A DNA stretch of 64,000 nt. It comes from Mortierella sp. BCC40632 (lineage: Eukaryota; Mortierellomycota; Mortierellomycetes; Mortierellales; Mortierellaceae). Position numbers and translations under genes: made by a program. How positions within the stretch are numbered: the stretch's first letter is position 1; every line of letters starts with the position of its first letter. The stretch spans positions 2,051,501-2,115,500 of the forward strand of contig WAEK01000004.1 in the NCBI GenBank assembly GCA_011634665.1, read 5' to 3'. Positions 1 through 12,295 of this stretch are shown one piece after another. The notes under the pieces were generated by a model that was given only the letters and a program-made list of their open reading frames with translations, was not told where the DNA came from and made no database searches.

Positions 1-104
1 TTTTTTTTTTTTTTTTTTTTCACCCTTTTCTCCGGGGGAGAGAGAGAAAGAGAGAGAGAGAGAGAACAGGCAAAGAAGAAAAGTATGAGAGCACAGCAAC
101 TTAC

Positions 105-970
105 CCATGCTTTTGGCTCTGAGGAGGAGAGGCGTGACCAGGCCCATGGCTAGTGGCCATGCTGGGGGTATGCGAGAGACTGGAGCGGCGAGAGTGTGTG
201 ACAGAGAGCGGATAAGTGGAGATCGGCGGGTGTTGCAAGGTATGATAGTGGTTGTACAATCGAGGGCTGCTCCCGTTACTGCCCACATTGCTTCCGAGAG
301 GAGTGGGGTTCGACTGAGAAGGCGGGGACGAGGCCGAAGAAGGAAATGCAGTGGATCTGGGGATGCGATTAGGATTAGAATTAGGGTGGCTAGTGCCATT
401 ACTAGTGCTGCTACTATTATTGTTGTTGCTATTGTGGGAACTGGTCATGTTGGTGCTCTTGTTGAAGAGACTCGAGAGGTTGCTAGTCGATGGTGCAGTA
501 GGAGTAAGAAAGAGTGAAGCAAGGCCCGAGGGAGTTGAAGGGTCTGAATGCGGCTGAGGAAACCCTTGGCCGTGGTGCTTCGTCGTCCTGGTCCAATCAT
601 GCGGGCTGGGGCGACTGGACGTTGACCATGACGGCGTTGCGGTTGGGGTCAGCCCAGGACTTGGGCGAGGTGAACAAGGATTCGAAACCGAGGCTTTCTT
701 CTTTCCTTTGTCCCCACTACTGCTACCACCTGCACTGTCTGCCGCGGTCATGACCGAAAAGTAGAGTGAAGGTGGAGGAGGCATGGGGATTGACATGGCT
801 TGGTAGCCACTACCACGTGGAATGGCATTCGATCGTGCGGATGTCGGGGCAAATCCCGTTGCAGAGTCGAGCGAATGACGCTTTGGGTTGGGGTCTGGTC
901 GACGCGAAGACGTTGACGAAGACGAGGATCTGCTACTAGTGCTTTTCCTGGGCCGGCCTGATCGTGGCAT
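105..970 (-). CDS. First exon of a Ser/Pro-rich protein, continuing past the left edge
   Basis: Minus-strand exon beginning at ATG 970 and reading about 288 codons to a GTAAGT donor whose G is at position 104; the apparent stop lies inside that donor, so the gene continues beyond the window start. The product is low-complexity: basic Ser-rich N terminus (MPRSGRPRKSTSS), Pro stretches, Asn/Ser tracts and scattered Ser-Pro sites. No folded domain is visible in this exon, which suggests a disordered N-terminal region of a larger regulatory or scaffold protein. Upstream (970-1300) the coding strand is CT-rich, as before other genes here. The function cannot be named. The exon and its direction are well supported by the long open frame and strong donor; the product is unknown. 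Confidence 0.6.
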
Positions 971-2342
971 GGCAGAGGGAAGGATTAAAGGTGGTCTGGG
1001 CTAAGATGGAATAGAGGATGGAACAATTAAGATGCAGCGGGCCGAGATCAGAAGAGAGATTGGGTCGCTGGGAGATGGGCATTGCTGGGCCGAGTGGCGG
1101 CGAGAGAGCTGGGTTGGGGTAGGGTGGGAGGAAGTAGTGGTATTAGTGGAAGAAATGGAATGGAGGATGATCAGATCAGATTGATCACATGCAGGCGCAA
1201 TGAAAGTGAGTGAGTGAGTGAGTGAGTGAGTGAGAGAATGAGAATGAGAATGAGAGAATGAAAGTGAGAAAGAGAGAAAGAGAAGCAGAGTTGGAGAATG
1301 CGAAACACTGCTGCTGTTGTCAAACGTTGGGCGGGACAATGGCTGCCGCCACAAGAATGGGGCCTATTTTATATTAGAAAGAGAAGAGAGCAAGAGGCTC
1401 CGCTCCAGGGCTGGCCGAGGATGTTGGACCAGCAATCCATGCAATCCAGCAAACAGCAGGGTGTATGTATACTTGGCTGTAGAAGTAGACTACTTTTTTT
1501 CATGCTCTTTTCTTTTCTTGTCGCCTTGACCTTTTCCTTTTGCTCTTCTTTGTCTGGTCAGACGCCTCTTGCTATTACTCCGCGAATTAAGCGCTCCGTG
1601 CATTCGACCGCTCGAGCGGACAATATGCCTCGATAGGGTGATAGGGTGAGAGGGACAGATGACCCCTCCTCCTCCTCCTCTCCCCCCAACGCCCTGTCGC
1701 CCAATAGCCAGGAAAAGGGCCTCTATTCCTCTATCTCTTTCTCCGTTGACTCATTCCAGGCACGCGATTTCATGTTCTCTCTCCTTCTCTCCCCTTTCCC
1801 TTCCTCTCTCTTCGTCCTCCTCCTCCTCCTCCTCCTCCCTCTTTGCTAGTCGAGTATCAATCGCCCTTCCTGTCTAGGCTCCCTAGTTCCTTCATCTCTC
1901 CCGGCCCCGCTCTCCGTTTCAAAATTAGGCCCAATGTTCTACAGCTAGGGCTGATTTTTTTTTTTCTTTGCGTTTCTACCATCTGCCATTGGAACACTTT
2001 GCGGACGCCCAACTGGCCTCAGCAGCAAATACAAATGGTATACATGTGCGATTGATGATGTGTCTCCTACTTTTTGAGCAATACCACATTTTTCAATCTC
2101 CCTGCTCTTTTTTTTCTTTCTTTTCACACTCGTTTTTTGTTTTCAGCCCGACATTTCGCCCTTGTGGGCCCTGCTAAGTGTCTTCACGACTATTACTACT
2201 TCTACCACCACCACAACAGAGCCTGCCATCTCACTTATTCATACACTTATTACTCTCTTTGCTAACAAGGGCTCTACTCCGATCGATCCCAGATAGCTCC
2301 TTTTCATTCAATCATTCACTTACTCATTCATTCATACACACA

Positions 2343-2377
<35 letters not shown>

Positions 2378-2595
2378 CTCTCTCTCTCTCACACATCCCA
2401 TGGACAGACATGAAGGGAGCCACATAGAAATCAACGCGTCCAAATCCTCATAGACGAAGAGTCGAAAGGAACAATCTATTGACAAGTTAATGAGGTATAT
2501 CTCCCCACTCGAGTAGGATGCTGCCTACAAAGAGCAGCTGTACCAACTACTTTTTTTTTTTTTTTCTTTCTTTCTGTCTTTCCTCCGACTTTACT
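971..2595. other. Intergenic, promoter-side region with simple repeats
   Basis: No convincing gene. 1204-1275 is a GTGA/GAAT/GA array on the plus strand, i.e. CT-rich on the coding strand of the leftward gene. 1660-1850 and 2343-2390 are CT/CTC tracts on the plus strand; 2556-2575 is poly(T). The open frames here are by-products of simple sequence. Confidence 0.6.
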
Positions 2596-3036
2596 CTATC
2601 GCCGTTTAGGACCAGCAGGCGAGACCTCGATCTTGACGTCCTTGGAAGGGCTACCCTGGGTCAAGACTCGGGTCTGGGTTGTTGAACGCCAGATGACCAC
2701 GTTCGACTCGTTCACAATCACGGCCGAGATCGCATACGTGTGCTTATCCAAAATCTCCTTGCGATCGTAGGTCAATTTGTAGGGGACGGGGAAGGATTTG
2801 CCTCGCGTGGGGATCGAGACTTCGACAATCAATTTGGAGGGTACATCCATCAAGGAAACGTCATAGAGTTGGATCGTGATCTTGCCCTTCTTGGGAAGCA
2901 TGGGTCGGTCTTTGTTGTTCTCAGCAACCTCGAGTGTACAGATCGGAGTGGGTCGCGCAGGAACAATCGTGCCTGTGATCGTACCCAAGTTCGATGGGCA
3001 GTTGGCGCCGTTGTTGCTATCGTTAAAGTCAGCCAT
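2596..3036 (-). CDS. YbaY/YscW-like beta-sandwich protein, copy 1
   Basis: Single-exon 146-aa protein from ATG 3036 (AGCCATGG context on the opposite strand). Residues about 18-60 and 60-140 show the pattern of the YbaY/YscW lipoprotein-chaperone family: an opening 'GTITGTIV' strand, then 'ITIQLYDVSLMDVPSKLI', a Phe-Pro-x-Pro-Tyr strand (FPVPYKLTYD), and 'HTYAISAVI' followed by an 'xxWRSTTQTRVLTQG' end. In bacteria this fold is a periplasmic lipoprotein or secretin chaperone; here there is no signal peptide or lipobox, so the protein is probably cytosolic and its role is unknown. A second, divergent copy lies just upstream on the same strand (3557-3889), so this is a local duplication. Family assignment is by motif recognition only. 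Confidence 0.6.
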   Translation of the reverse strand: MADFNDSNNGANCPSNLGTITGTIVPARPTPICTLEVAENNKDRPMLPKKGKITIQLYDVSLMDVPSKLIVEVSIPTRGKSFPVPYKLTYDRKEILDKHTYAISAVIVNESNVVIWRSTTQTRVLTQGSPSKDVKIEVSPAGPKRR

Positions 3037-3556
3037 GGTTAGAGGATCAGATAGAAGAACGAAGGTTGTGTGGGGTGTGTGAGTGAGAGAAGGGAGTCAA
3101 ATGAGGAATAGGATAGTCGTATAAGATGGAGTGAACCAAGGACACGAGAGAGATGGTCTGTGTGGGGAAAGTCAGCTCTCTTATAGTCTGAATCAGGTCA
3201 GCTGTAAGGAAATCGCACTAAACGTAGATTGTTGTCCTCCTCCAATTAGGGGCATCAAGGAACAAGGAATAATAATAACTGGTGCGCCCACTGCGTCAGA
3301 TGAAGGCCGGGCACGCTTTGAACATTCTGAAAAGCAGGGAGTGGTGGAATAGGTCGATTTTTTATTCGCGCAAACACTCAAATCTTTGAGCACATCTTGG
3401 CCAAAAAAGAATGTCAACGTATTTCGTGCTGCAAACGAGTGCCAAGGCACTGGAATGGATAGGACAAAGGACATTCCTTGACTATTCTCATGACCCCTTG
3501 ATTCTACATGATAACTAGGTGTAGAATGGCTGCGCCTTTTCTTTCTTTTTTTTTCT

Positions 3557-3889
3557 TTACACACGATCGACCTGCACGACTACATTGTTACTGGGACCAC
3601 CATAAGTCAGAACAGTATGCTGAGTCGTCGTGATCCAGTACAGAGACTTCGAAGCGGAATCCACAATACTTGTCGAGACGGCGTATCGGTTCCTCTTTTG
3701 GATATGCTTGGAGCTGTACTTGAGTTCGAACTGGACCGGGAACAGCTTTGGGGAGTTGGGTCCAACCGAAATGACTTTTCGGGCGATTAACCTGGAAGGA
3801 GCATCAGCCCTTGAAACATCGATCAGCTCGATGATGATTTGGAGATGCTTTTTGGCAGCTGGGTCATTGGGTGCAGATAGCCGATGACC
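3557..3889 (-). CDS. YbaY/YscW-like protein, copy 2 (3' exon; 5' exon uncertain)
   Basis: Minus-strand open stretch of 110 codons ending at TAA 3559-3557 that lacks its own ATG. It aligns by eye with the neighbouring 146-aa protein: 'IIIELIDVSRADAPSRLIA' matches 'ITIQLYDVSLMDVPSKLI', then 'LFPVQFELKYSSKHIQKRN' matches the FPVPYKLTYD block, then 'RYAVSTSIVD' and 'TTTQHTVLTYGGPS'. A plausible acceptor (CAG at 3892-3890) opens the exon at 3889. The 5' exon should lie upstream; ATG codons near 4046 and 4070 precede candidate donors, but I could not prove one. The alternative is a 5'-truncated pseudogene. Conservation of the domain without internal stops favours an expressed paralogue. Confidence 0.5.
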   Translation of the reverse strand, partial: GHRLSAPNDPAAKKHLQIIIELIDVSRADAPSRLIARKVISVGPNSPKLFPVQFELKYSSKHIQKRNRYAVSTSIVDSASKSLYWITTTQHTVLTYGGPSNNVVVQVDRV

Positions 3890-4676
3890 CTGCCGGTAAG
3901 AGTTTTGTCGTGTTTTTTTTTTTTTGGGAAAATGAGTGGAAAGGGGGAAAAGGAAAAAAAGATCGATTCCAATGGACCCAAGGGCGTCCCATGGATTTGT
4001 TCTTTTTTCTATGTACTTTTTCTTCAGGACAGTCCGCTTCTTCCATTTTTAGAAGCAAAGTAATACCCACGCACAGGACTCTCCCAAGCTTGGTTTGTTT
4101 TTTTTTTTTTTTTAGCCCAAAGGCGCCACGTATTACATCACTTTTATTTTTTTTTTCTCCTCTTTCATCACCATCAACAAAGCGCTGAAGAAAATAAAAA
4201 ATAAGATCTAGGAACGCGTTTATCCCTCTTTCCCTCTAGCCTCGAGCTAGATCACGTTTTCAGTTAACAAATACGCTACTGAGTAGGTAAGACAACAGTA
4301 GCAAAGTTATTCCGCATGGATTGCCATTTCTGACACGTCCCTCTCTCCTCTCTTCCTCCTCCCCTCCCCTTCAGGCTGGAATCCAACCCGTGCAGTTTCG
4401 TATGTGCCCCATTCGGATGAGTTGGTTAATTAATTATACAGTTTTTTTTTCTCAGAGTTCTAATGCCTATGAATGAGATGTTTTGTGTGTAGAGTGTTGT
4501 TGCAAAAGGAGATAGATGATAGATAAAGAGAGAGAAAGAGAGAGAGAAAGAGAGAGGGAGAGAGAGAGAGAGAGAAAGAATAAATGTTGCGTAGAAAAGA
4601 CCAAGCCTCTCATGAAGAACTTGATCGAATGAGGGTTTTTTCCTTTTTTCTTTTTTTCTTTTTCCATTTTTGTAGA
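3890..4676. other. Intergenic: possible 5' exon of the YbaY-like copy, then 3' flank of the Sec7 gene
   Basis: 3910-4170 has several poly(T) runs and may hold the first exon of the upstream-lacking YbaY-like copy. 4529-4578 is a GA tract and 4635-4660 poly(T)/CT, just beyond the stop codon of the Sec7/PH gene. No other gene seen. Confidence 0.5.
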
Positions 4677-5036
4677 TTATGCCTTTTGAGGCTCTTCGGT
4701 TTGCCCCTGATGGAGTTCTGTTGCAACAGTTGTCACGCCATCAACGGGGTCAATCCCCTCCTGTCGGACTTCAACCTTATCCGTTTCGACCACCTCTTGC
4801 TCTCTAGGATAGAGCTCAATGGCCTGTTCGAGACTTTCGATATAAGTATGGTACTTGACCATCTCGGTCGTCAAGTAGCCTCGCCTACTCTCCCAGTTGT
4901 TGAAGGCCTTGGTATGGTTCTGCGACTTTGGTAGGAACTATTTCAGAAAATACATTAGGTAGAAGAGCATGTTAGGTCCGTTTTATTGGTACCAGGATCT
5001 TAAAAAATGATGCCAACATACCATTCAGAACATACA

Positions 5037-5071
<35 letters not shown>

Positions 5072-8000
5072 CAGCTTGGTCATTGGTTCATTGTACCCTG
5101 AATGCACATCCAGCTCAGATGAAAGTTCATCCAGGTACCGTTTCAGACTCGTCAGCTGATCCTCCTCACTCAAGACGCTCAGGCTCATCGTAGGCAACGG
5201 CGCTGTCCAGTCAAACAAGACAACTCGATCACCCAAAGGTACCACCGTACCATTGTTTCCTCCGTGAGACGACTTGGATGACTTGATGGATGCACTTCGA
5301 CCACTGTTAATGCCCGATTGACCAAAGTTATATCCAATACCTGAGCCCATGCTTCCAATACCACTGCTGTTCCCGGTGAATGCAACAGGCAACGGTGTCA
5401 CCAATTGATTAGGTGGCGGTGGATGGTTTAGGAAACTGTTGTTCGTGTTCAAAGATCGGCGATCATCTTCAATCTCGCTCTCAGTATTGGTGCTCACGGC
5501 CGCCATGACAGGAACGGTAAGACTAGCTCCACTGCCATTTCCACTCAGAGTTGTCGTGGACAAAGTAGCAGCGCTGAGTCCTCCTCCAGTAGAGGTTGTC
5601 GAGATAGACGTAATAGAGCTCATTGTGTTGGAATGGCCCATTCCGCTGCTCGCGTAGGATGAGGATAGCGATGAGGAAGAAACTGGAGGCATGGGAGGTA
5701 GGGGAGGTGGGAACATGGGCGAGCCTGGCATGCTGGCATCGCCTGGATGTTGCGAAAAAGAGTTGGTCAACAGATCCAGACATCGTCCCCATCCATAGTC
5801 CATATTGATCACACCTCCTGGCAGAGGCTCCTTGCTCGTTCGCGCTGCCCAGTAGTTACATGCCTTGGCCCAAGCATCTCGCTCTTGAACAGTCTTTGTT
5901 TGGAAGAGATAGACAGCGCCCGTGTTCAGTTGAACAACAAACACATTTGGCCTCGAGGCACTGTATCCTGCAGGCATGCTCTGCGTGATAGTGTGCTGGA
6001 GCCGAATCTCATCAAACAGGATACCCTGTTCCTCAAAAGCCTGACCTAGAGCACCATCCGCTCGGAACATGGAAAGTGATCCAGTCTCTGGATCCAAGAC
6101 TACGAGCAGTTGCTTCCAGGAACGATTCTGGGCCTTTTTGTCAGCGCGCTCCAACAAATGCTTACGGAATAAAATTCCCTCCATTCGGTAATGAAGACTT
6201 GCACCTGTCACCGATTTGTTGCCACCTTTGCCCTTGTTGTTGCCTGGGGTGCTTCCTGGCTGTTGCTGAGATAGATGGTGGATATCCGTGTCGTTATGGG
6301 TAGACATGATACTAGATGCAGGAGAGTGTGTTGATGATACTGGTGGTGTCATGAGCCGAAGACTGTTGGTACTTGTGCTGCTACTGCTGTTTTGGCTGAT
6401 ATGAGCGCCCACTACAGTCAGACTTTCATGCTCAGGAATATTGCCCACAGCTCGTTCATTCAAGCGTTGCATAGCGTCCAGACGTAATTGTCTTGTACGT
6501 GCGTTAGCAGTGTTGACAGAGTTGCGGCGACCCAGTCCAAATTTGGATCCCCCACTACTCGGGGCGCTTCCCATTCCGTTCCCAGAGTTGAAGCCATTTT
6601 GATGAGTATTCGAAAAGTTGCCCATGAAACCACTTCCAAATCCAAGCTCAATAGGTGATGTCGAAGTTTGTCCGTGACGTCCTATCCGAGGCAACAAGCC
6701 TGCAGAAAGAGACTTGGATGATCCTGACGAGTTAGGTGGAGAAATTGCCATTGACACTGAGCCCGAAGTCGAAGCCGAAGAAGGCGGGAAGAATCCAAAG
6801 GCTGATGTTGGAGTCACGGGCTGAGAAAGTCCTGTCGAGGATCCAGTAGGTAGCAGGATTTGGCTTTGCTTCACAGCCGTGTAGATATCCTTGAGAAGAG
6901 ACTCGAGCTCACTTTGCCACCATTTGCCATTGCCGTAGCCACCATTGGCTTTAGGATCCAAGCCCATCTTTCCATTCCTGCTTTGGTGACTCGTCCCACT
7001 CTTCCAGCTCTTGACACTGGGTGTCTTTTTCTTGCCACTGCCATAACCTTGCACGCTGAGCTCGCCTGTCCCTGTCCGGGTCAGAGTCAATCCATGGGCC
7101 GAGGAGTCCTCCGAGGGTCGATCGTTCATCATCTGGGTCTGTTCTTGAACAACATGCATCGTATTTTTGACAAATGCTGATCGAGACATTCTCGTGGACT
7201 GTTGGACCACGTGCAAATCCGTATTCAGCAAAAGGATCGAGTAGGCAATCGCATGTACAACGTCCTTGGAGCCAAGAATACTTTGTGGGTTACAATCAAC
7301 GTACCGCTCGGCAAATACCTCCAAGATTCGATCCACTTCCTGAGTTTCTCCTTTGAGTACAAGTTTGTGGCACAGAATCCGGAATGCGTGATCCAGTCGT
7401 TTGGACGAAAAGTTAAAGTTGGCCATATAGTAGGAAAGTACCAGCCGGTTGAATGGTTTTGTTGAACCAAGGTAGCTCGAGATCTCGCCTCTCCGAAGAA
7501 ATGTCTCATCTTCCTCGAAGCACCGCTTCGAAGCCCGGAATGCCAATACATCTGTCGACTCGGATTCTGAATCAGAAGTCGTTGCCAGATGTTGTGTAGT
7601 GGCAGTGATGCCAGAAGAGATGTTTAGATTACTTGCATCCAAGGGACTGATACAAATGGTGGTTGGGCGCTGACCAGTGCTTCCAGAAAACGAAAGACCA
7701 AATCCTCTGAGATCTGATCCCAAGGTCCGGTTGAGATCCTGCTCACGCTGTACAAACTCTGCCGTGGGCAAAGGTGGAAGTGAGGCGAGTGATGAATGGT
7801 CCTGGATCCTGCCCGACAAACTGGAATGGCGCTGAAGCCCTGGAGTTGGGGTAGTGTTGTTGAGTCCCGATGTTTCCAGAGTGTGCAAGCGTACCGTTTC
7901 GTCCTTGGAAGAGTCTAGGCCCTCAGAAGTCTCTTGAGCAATAGCGCTATTCCTGTCAGGGTCTGTCTGAATGAGACCATTAAGTGGTGGAAGTAAGGAT

Positions 8001-8849
8001 GTGGGACGTCTAGGCAGCGGCTTCCCATCTTCCTCCTCTGTCGCAACAGCCGTCGCCGTTTCATCTTCACCGACAACATCAGATAATTCCTTAGAGAGAG
8101 CTTGTCCATATCCAGAAAGCCGGATCGAGTTGCGCCCATTTCCGAGAGCACCTCCATTTGCAACAATACCCTGTCCAAGAGTAGCCCGTGTGGTTAGAGT
8201 TGGTTCGGCGTCATCTGTAGAGACGTTGGACCTGGTCGAGTAATATAGAGAGGTTTGGGACTGGCTGCGGTGTAACGATGCCGTCTCATACAAGTGTGAG
8301 AGCCGCTTCGTGCCCAGAGACAGGACTGAGAGAGATGCGTTGATGTTTTCTTCCTCCACTTCCTCATCCGTTGACATGACAGAGCTAGTGTGAGATGGAC
8401 GACGCAAAACAGAAGAGATATCTGCCTTGTCGGCGGCTGTGACCTCGGTTATGGATGCACTCGAGGCATTCACAGTGGTTGTGGAGACGACGGCAGGGAG
8501 AGGAGCGCTCGTAAGAGTGGTCGGTACAGGGACGGAGGAGGAAAAGGTAGTAGTTGAGTCGTTCAAATCCGAGTCTGCCCGCTTGAGCCAGGACTCTACT
8601 GTTGAGACAGAGTTAGAGAGCTCCTGGTCAATGTCACTAATGATCTCGAGATGCTTTGGAGCAGGGATTGGCGTGGGAACTGCAATCGCTGTAGGAGCAG
8701 TGCCTCCCTCGGGGCTATTGGACGGCCAGTGAATAGGATGGGAGGAAGAGAAAGAGAGAAAGAGAGAGAGAGGAGAGAAAGGAGAGACAGGGGCAGATCA
8801 TTAGCAATTGAACGAGGTATGGTGAGACACTGTTCAATTTGCACAACCA

Positions 8850-8899
<50 letters not shown>

Positions 8900-10890
8900 A
8901 GGTCTTCTCAGTTATAATTACTTGTTAGGAGGTGCATCCAGCGGGCCATATCCTGAGCGCTGGGATGATGGGGCAGTGGGAAGCAAAGGAAGCGGCGGTA
9001 GTGCCGGCGAGACGGCTGCTCGCTTTGGATCCGAAACAGTCATCGAGTGTGTAGAGGAGGAGGAGGTCGACTGATGGCTCACTGTGCTGTTGTTCAAATT
9101 ACCATCTAAAGTGGGTATCATCGGAGTGGGTGGTGCATCCTTGTCGTCAAAGTTCTGGATGGACGAGACCAAGCGAGAAAAAAAGAAAGAGAGAAAGAAA
9201 GAAAGAAAGAAAGAAGGTGAGGAGAGGGGGTCATTTTTCCTTTGAGCACGGCATTATGTTTGTGTGTGTATGTGTGAGTTTGTATGTGCATTGTGGATGG
9301 AAGGTCACTTGCATGTTTTCATGCATATCTCGCAGGGGAGGGGAGGAGGAAGGGAGTTTTTTTTTTTACCTTGACCAGCTTTTTTCAAAAGTTGCTGCTG
9401 CCCTTCCGAACCATCCTCGAGAAATTCCCTGCAGTTGACTGGAATGAAAACAAAAAAAGTTAGTGACAAAGTGTTAGGTGTAATAAAGCTAGAAAAAAAA
9501 AAAAAGGTAGACACCAGGTGGGTTCTTCCTACCTTGAACCCTCCGATACTCTCGCTGCGTTTCCGCCGTTGGTTAAAGGAGCTATCGTTGGAATGGCTGG
9601 CGGTATTGGTAGAGTGGGCGTCGCGCTCCTTGATCGAGGAGGCAGAGGAGGCCCCTGCCTTGGAGGTGAGCCCTGATCCGGACCCGTTCTGGCTGTGGTT
9701 GGGATGGTTGGTGTTAGACTTGACGGAGGTGGTCACGCTGAACTCAAAGAAATCGCTCTTCATCACCATGTTGCTCAGGTTAGGGGTACTCGCAGCGGAC
9801 TTGCTCCCGCCCCACATCCCCAGAGAGTTGCGATTGGTGCTGTGACTTGAAGGAGGAGGTTTTAATGAGCTGTTGATAGACTTTGAAGAAGACAGGAGGT
9901 CGTTGTCGTTGCTGCATATGGATGGGGCGAGGGAGGTTGGCGAGGAGGGGACGTCGAGGCTGTTGGTTGGGAACACGATGGTCGACAGTCGCCTCCTCTG
10001 GGATGCTAAGCAAAAGCAGGGTAATACCGGGCAGAGAGTGTGTGAGCAAGATGGAGAAAGAAAGAGAGAGAAAGGGAGAGAGAGCGAGAAGAAAAGAAAA
10101 AGATAGGAAAGAGGAATGGAGAGAGAGAGAGAGAGAGAAAGAGAAAGAGAGGAGAGAGAGAGATAGGCACAGCGTATTGGACATCTTTTTCTGTTTCCCG
10201 TCTCTCTTGGCCCACCATGCATCCATATTATTGCATCAGCATGATGCTCGTTTGCTACAACCACACACGACGATGGCTCGCTAACACCGAATGGGACTGT
10301 TGTTGGCATCAGGAAAAAAAAAAAGGGACCAAGGCATGGAAGGACACGAGGCTGTGGTGGTGGTGGTGATGGATTTTCAGGGTGAGGGAGCGAGAACAAG
10401 GAAGAGAGAAGAAAGAGAAAGAGAGTCACCTGGTGGCCGTTGACTCCCATCCAAGTCCCAATGGCGCACAGAGATGAGGACAGAAGAGGATAGAAAAGAG
10501 AGACTCTGTTGTTGCTGTGGAGGAATAACATGGTTGTTTAGGGCGGCTGGACCGAAGGACAATGCGCGAAATGTCCGAGGGAGCCAAAAGAAGAGAGAGA
10601 GAGAGAAAGAGAGAGAGAGAGCCTCTCTGGGCGTTCGCCACTCGTCCTCCCAATAATGCTGTGTCCAAGACTGGCTGCTTTGTTGGTGACGCAGGCCGAG
10701 GAGAGAAGGAGAGCCAAATCTCACATCCTATCTCTTTCTCGCTCTACCCAAATCAACCGCCCAGATAACCGTCCAGGGCGAGGCACACAAAATACCCATT
10801 TGTGCGCGAGCAAGAACACACGGACACACACACACATGCGCGGGTGGATTTGTGAAGGTCCATTCTATTCATGCCCACACATAAACATTA

Positions 10891-10969
<79 letters not shown>

Positions 10970-11619
10970 TCTTTCTCATTCTCCTTCCCGTCTGCTCATC
11001 TCCTGTTTGTAAACGAAGGTGAGCACGTAAGCGAGGCGCAAACGGTTGAGGGCCCTGGGCTGGAAAAAGGATGTGACCGAGGTAGAAGAGGTGACAATGG
11101 GCTAGGCAAAGGCGGGGCAAAGAACGGGGCGAGGCGGGGCGGGAATGGCCACACATCAAAGTACCAGAGCCAAGATACAAGCAAGCCAACCGAGAGCAGA
11201 GCAAACAAACAATCACACACTCTCTCACACACACACACATTGACATAGATACACGAAAACGGCGACGAGAGCAAAGAGGAGCAAGGAGGAGGAGAGGAAC
11301 AGACCCTGGTTCCGCATAGTCCTATCTACGAGAGTCCTCGCGTATTTTGGGAGAGGAGTACCAGTGCTGTGCTGGGAGATGGGACATTAGGCCAAAACGG
11401 GGACAGAGTCATTGTAATAAATGATTGTGCCGCGCTTGAAACCAGTTGAGAAGTGGCTGAGAGAGAGGAGAGGGAGAGAAAGAAAGACAGAAAGAGACAG
11501 AGTGGGCGGGCAAGTCGGATGGCGCTAAAAAGAAAAGGCAAAGAGTGTAGAGTGGAGTAGAGTAGAGTGGAGTAGAGTAGAGTGGAGTACTCACCAGTGA
11601 GGTCTGCAGGGCCAGTCAT
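4677..11619 (-). CDS. Sec7-PH Arf guanine-nucleotide exchange factor (Syt1/Yel1/EFA6-like)
   Basis: Five exons on the minus strand: 11619-11595, 10005-9533, 9154-8922, 8714-5072, 4937-4677; all junctions are GT-AG and the sum is 4635 nt (1544 aa) with continuous frame. Exon 1 is only MTGPADLT plus one base; start ATG 11619. Residues about 635-765 form a Sec7 domain: 'CFEEDETFLRRGEISSYLG', 'MANFNFSSKRLDHAFRIL', the glutamic-finger motif 'LKGETQEVDRIL', 'RYVDCNP' and 'SILLLNTDLH'. Residues about 1083-1205 form a PH domain. The last exon supplies the helix 'NWESRRGYLTTEMVKYHTY', typical of Sec7-PH proteins of the Syt1/Yel1/EFA6 type. The rest is Ser/Thr/Gly-rich and probably disordered. Expected role: GDP-GTP exchange on Arf GTPases at Golgi or plasma membrane. 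Intron 1 (1589 bp) is unusually long and holds a 71-bp CT tract. Confidence 0.88.
8853..8896. repeat. (GA)n microsatellite in a Sec7/PH gene intron
   Basis: About 22 uninterrupted GA units in the intron between exons 3 and 4 of the Sec7/PH gene; a CT tract on the transcribed-sense strand. Confidence 0.95.
10006..11594 (-). other. Long first intron of the Sec7/PH gene with simple repeats
   Basis: 1589-bp intron between the 25-bp first exon and exon 2. It holds an A/G-rich region 10060-10160, a CT run at 10892-10962 and a short tandem of GAGTAGAGTG type near 11547-11587. Open frames within it are repeat artefacts. The exon 1 phase (one base) and the CTTAG acceptor at 10006 restore the frame exactly. 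Confidence 0.6.
10892..10962. repeat. (CT)n microsatellite
   Basis: Almost pure CT dinucleotide tract of about 71 bp in the long first intron of the Sec7/PH gene, followed by a T run. Confidence 0.95.
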
Positions 11620-12152
11620 TGGATGGATGTGTTGAGGTGTGGATCAGATGCAAGTTGAAAGAAAGAGAAAGAGATGTCTAAGAGTGGAATGAAAGGATGG
11701 AGTGAGGGGGAAGCGATCGGATGCAAGAGAGCTGGCTGCCTTGGGCGGGAGTATTAAGGTTGGCAGGCTGCAGAGGATCGATAGATAGCAGGTGATAAAG
11801 ATGAGCGTGTGGGGAACGAGGGAGAGGTGAATGTGGATGGCCCTGGGAAAGAAGTGCAAAAAGGAATGGCCAAGAAGTAGTGGGAGATGAGCAGGGAGAG
11901 AAAAGGAGAGAGAGAGAAAAAAGGCGATCAAGAAGGAGATGATGATGGCGGCAAAGAAAGAGAGAAGAAGGGATGAAAAAACAATAATAATAATAAAAGT
12001 AGATGAGACGATGATGAGAGTGACTCTCTGAAAATTCGTGCGGGTGGAGTTTCGATTCGAGGGTGAGGCGGGGTGGATAGAGGAGAGAGCGAGAAGTGGA
12101 CTCGACTGGAGTAGAATATGTTGTGTGCCTGGAGCAAGAGTGATAAACGAGG

Positions 12153-12188
<36 letters not shown>

Positions 12189-12217
12189 AAGAGAGAGAGA
12201 GAGAAAGAGGAAAAAAA

Positions 12218-12295
<78 letters not shown>

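Noticed and set aside
5000..5071. Apparent C-terminal extension of the Sec7/PH protein with poly-Phe
   Set aside because: Read-through of a GTAAGT donor into a poly(T) intron; the real last exon is 4937-4677.
10377..11274. Several open frames of 90-125 codons rich in Leu/Ser or Arg/Glu
   Set aside because: They are translations of CT/GA microsatellites within the first intron of the Sec7/PH gene; no domain, start context or frame conservation.
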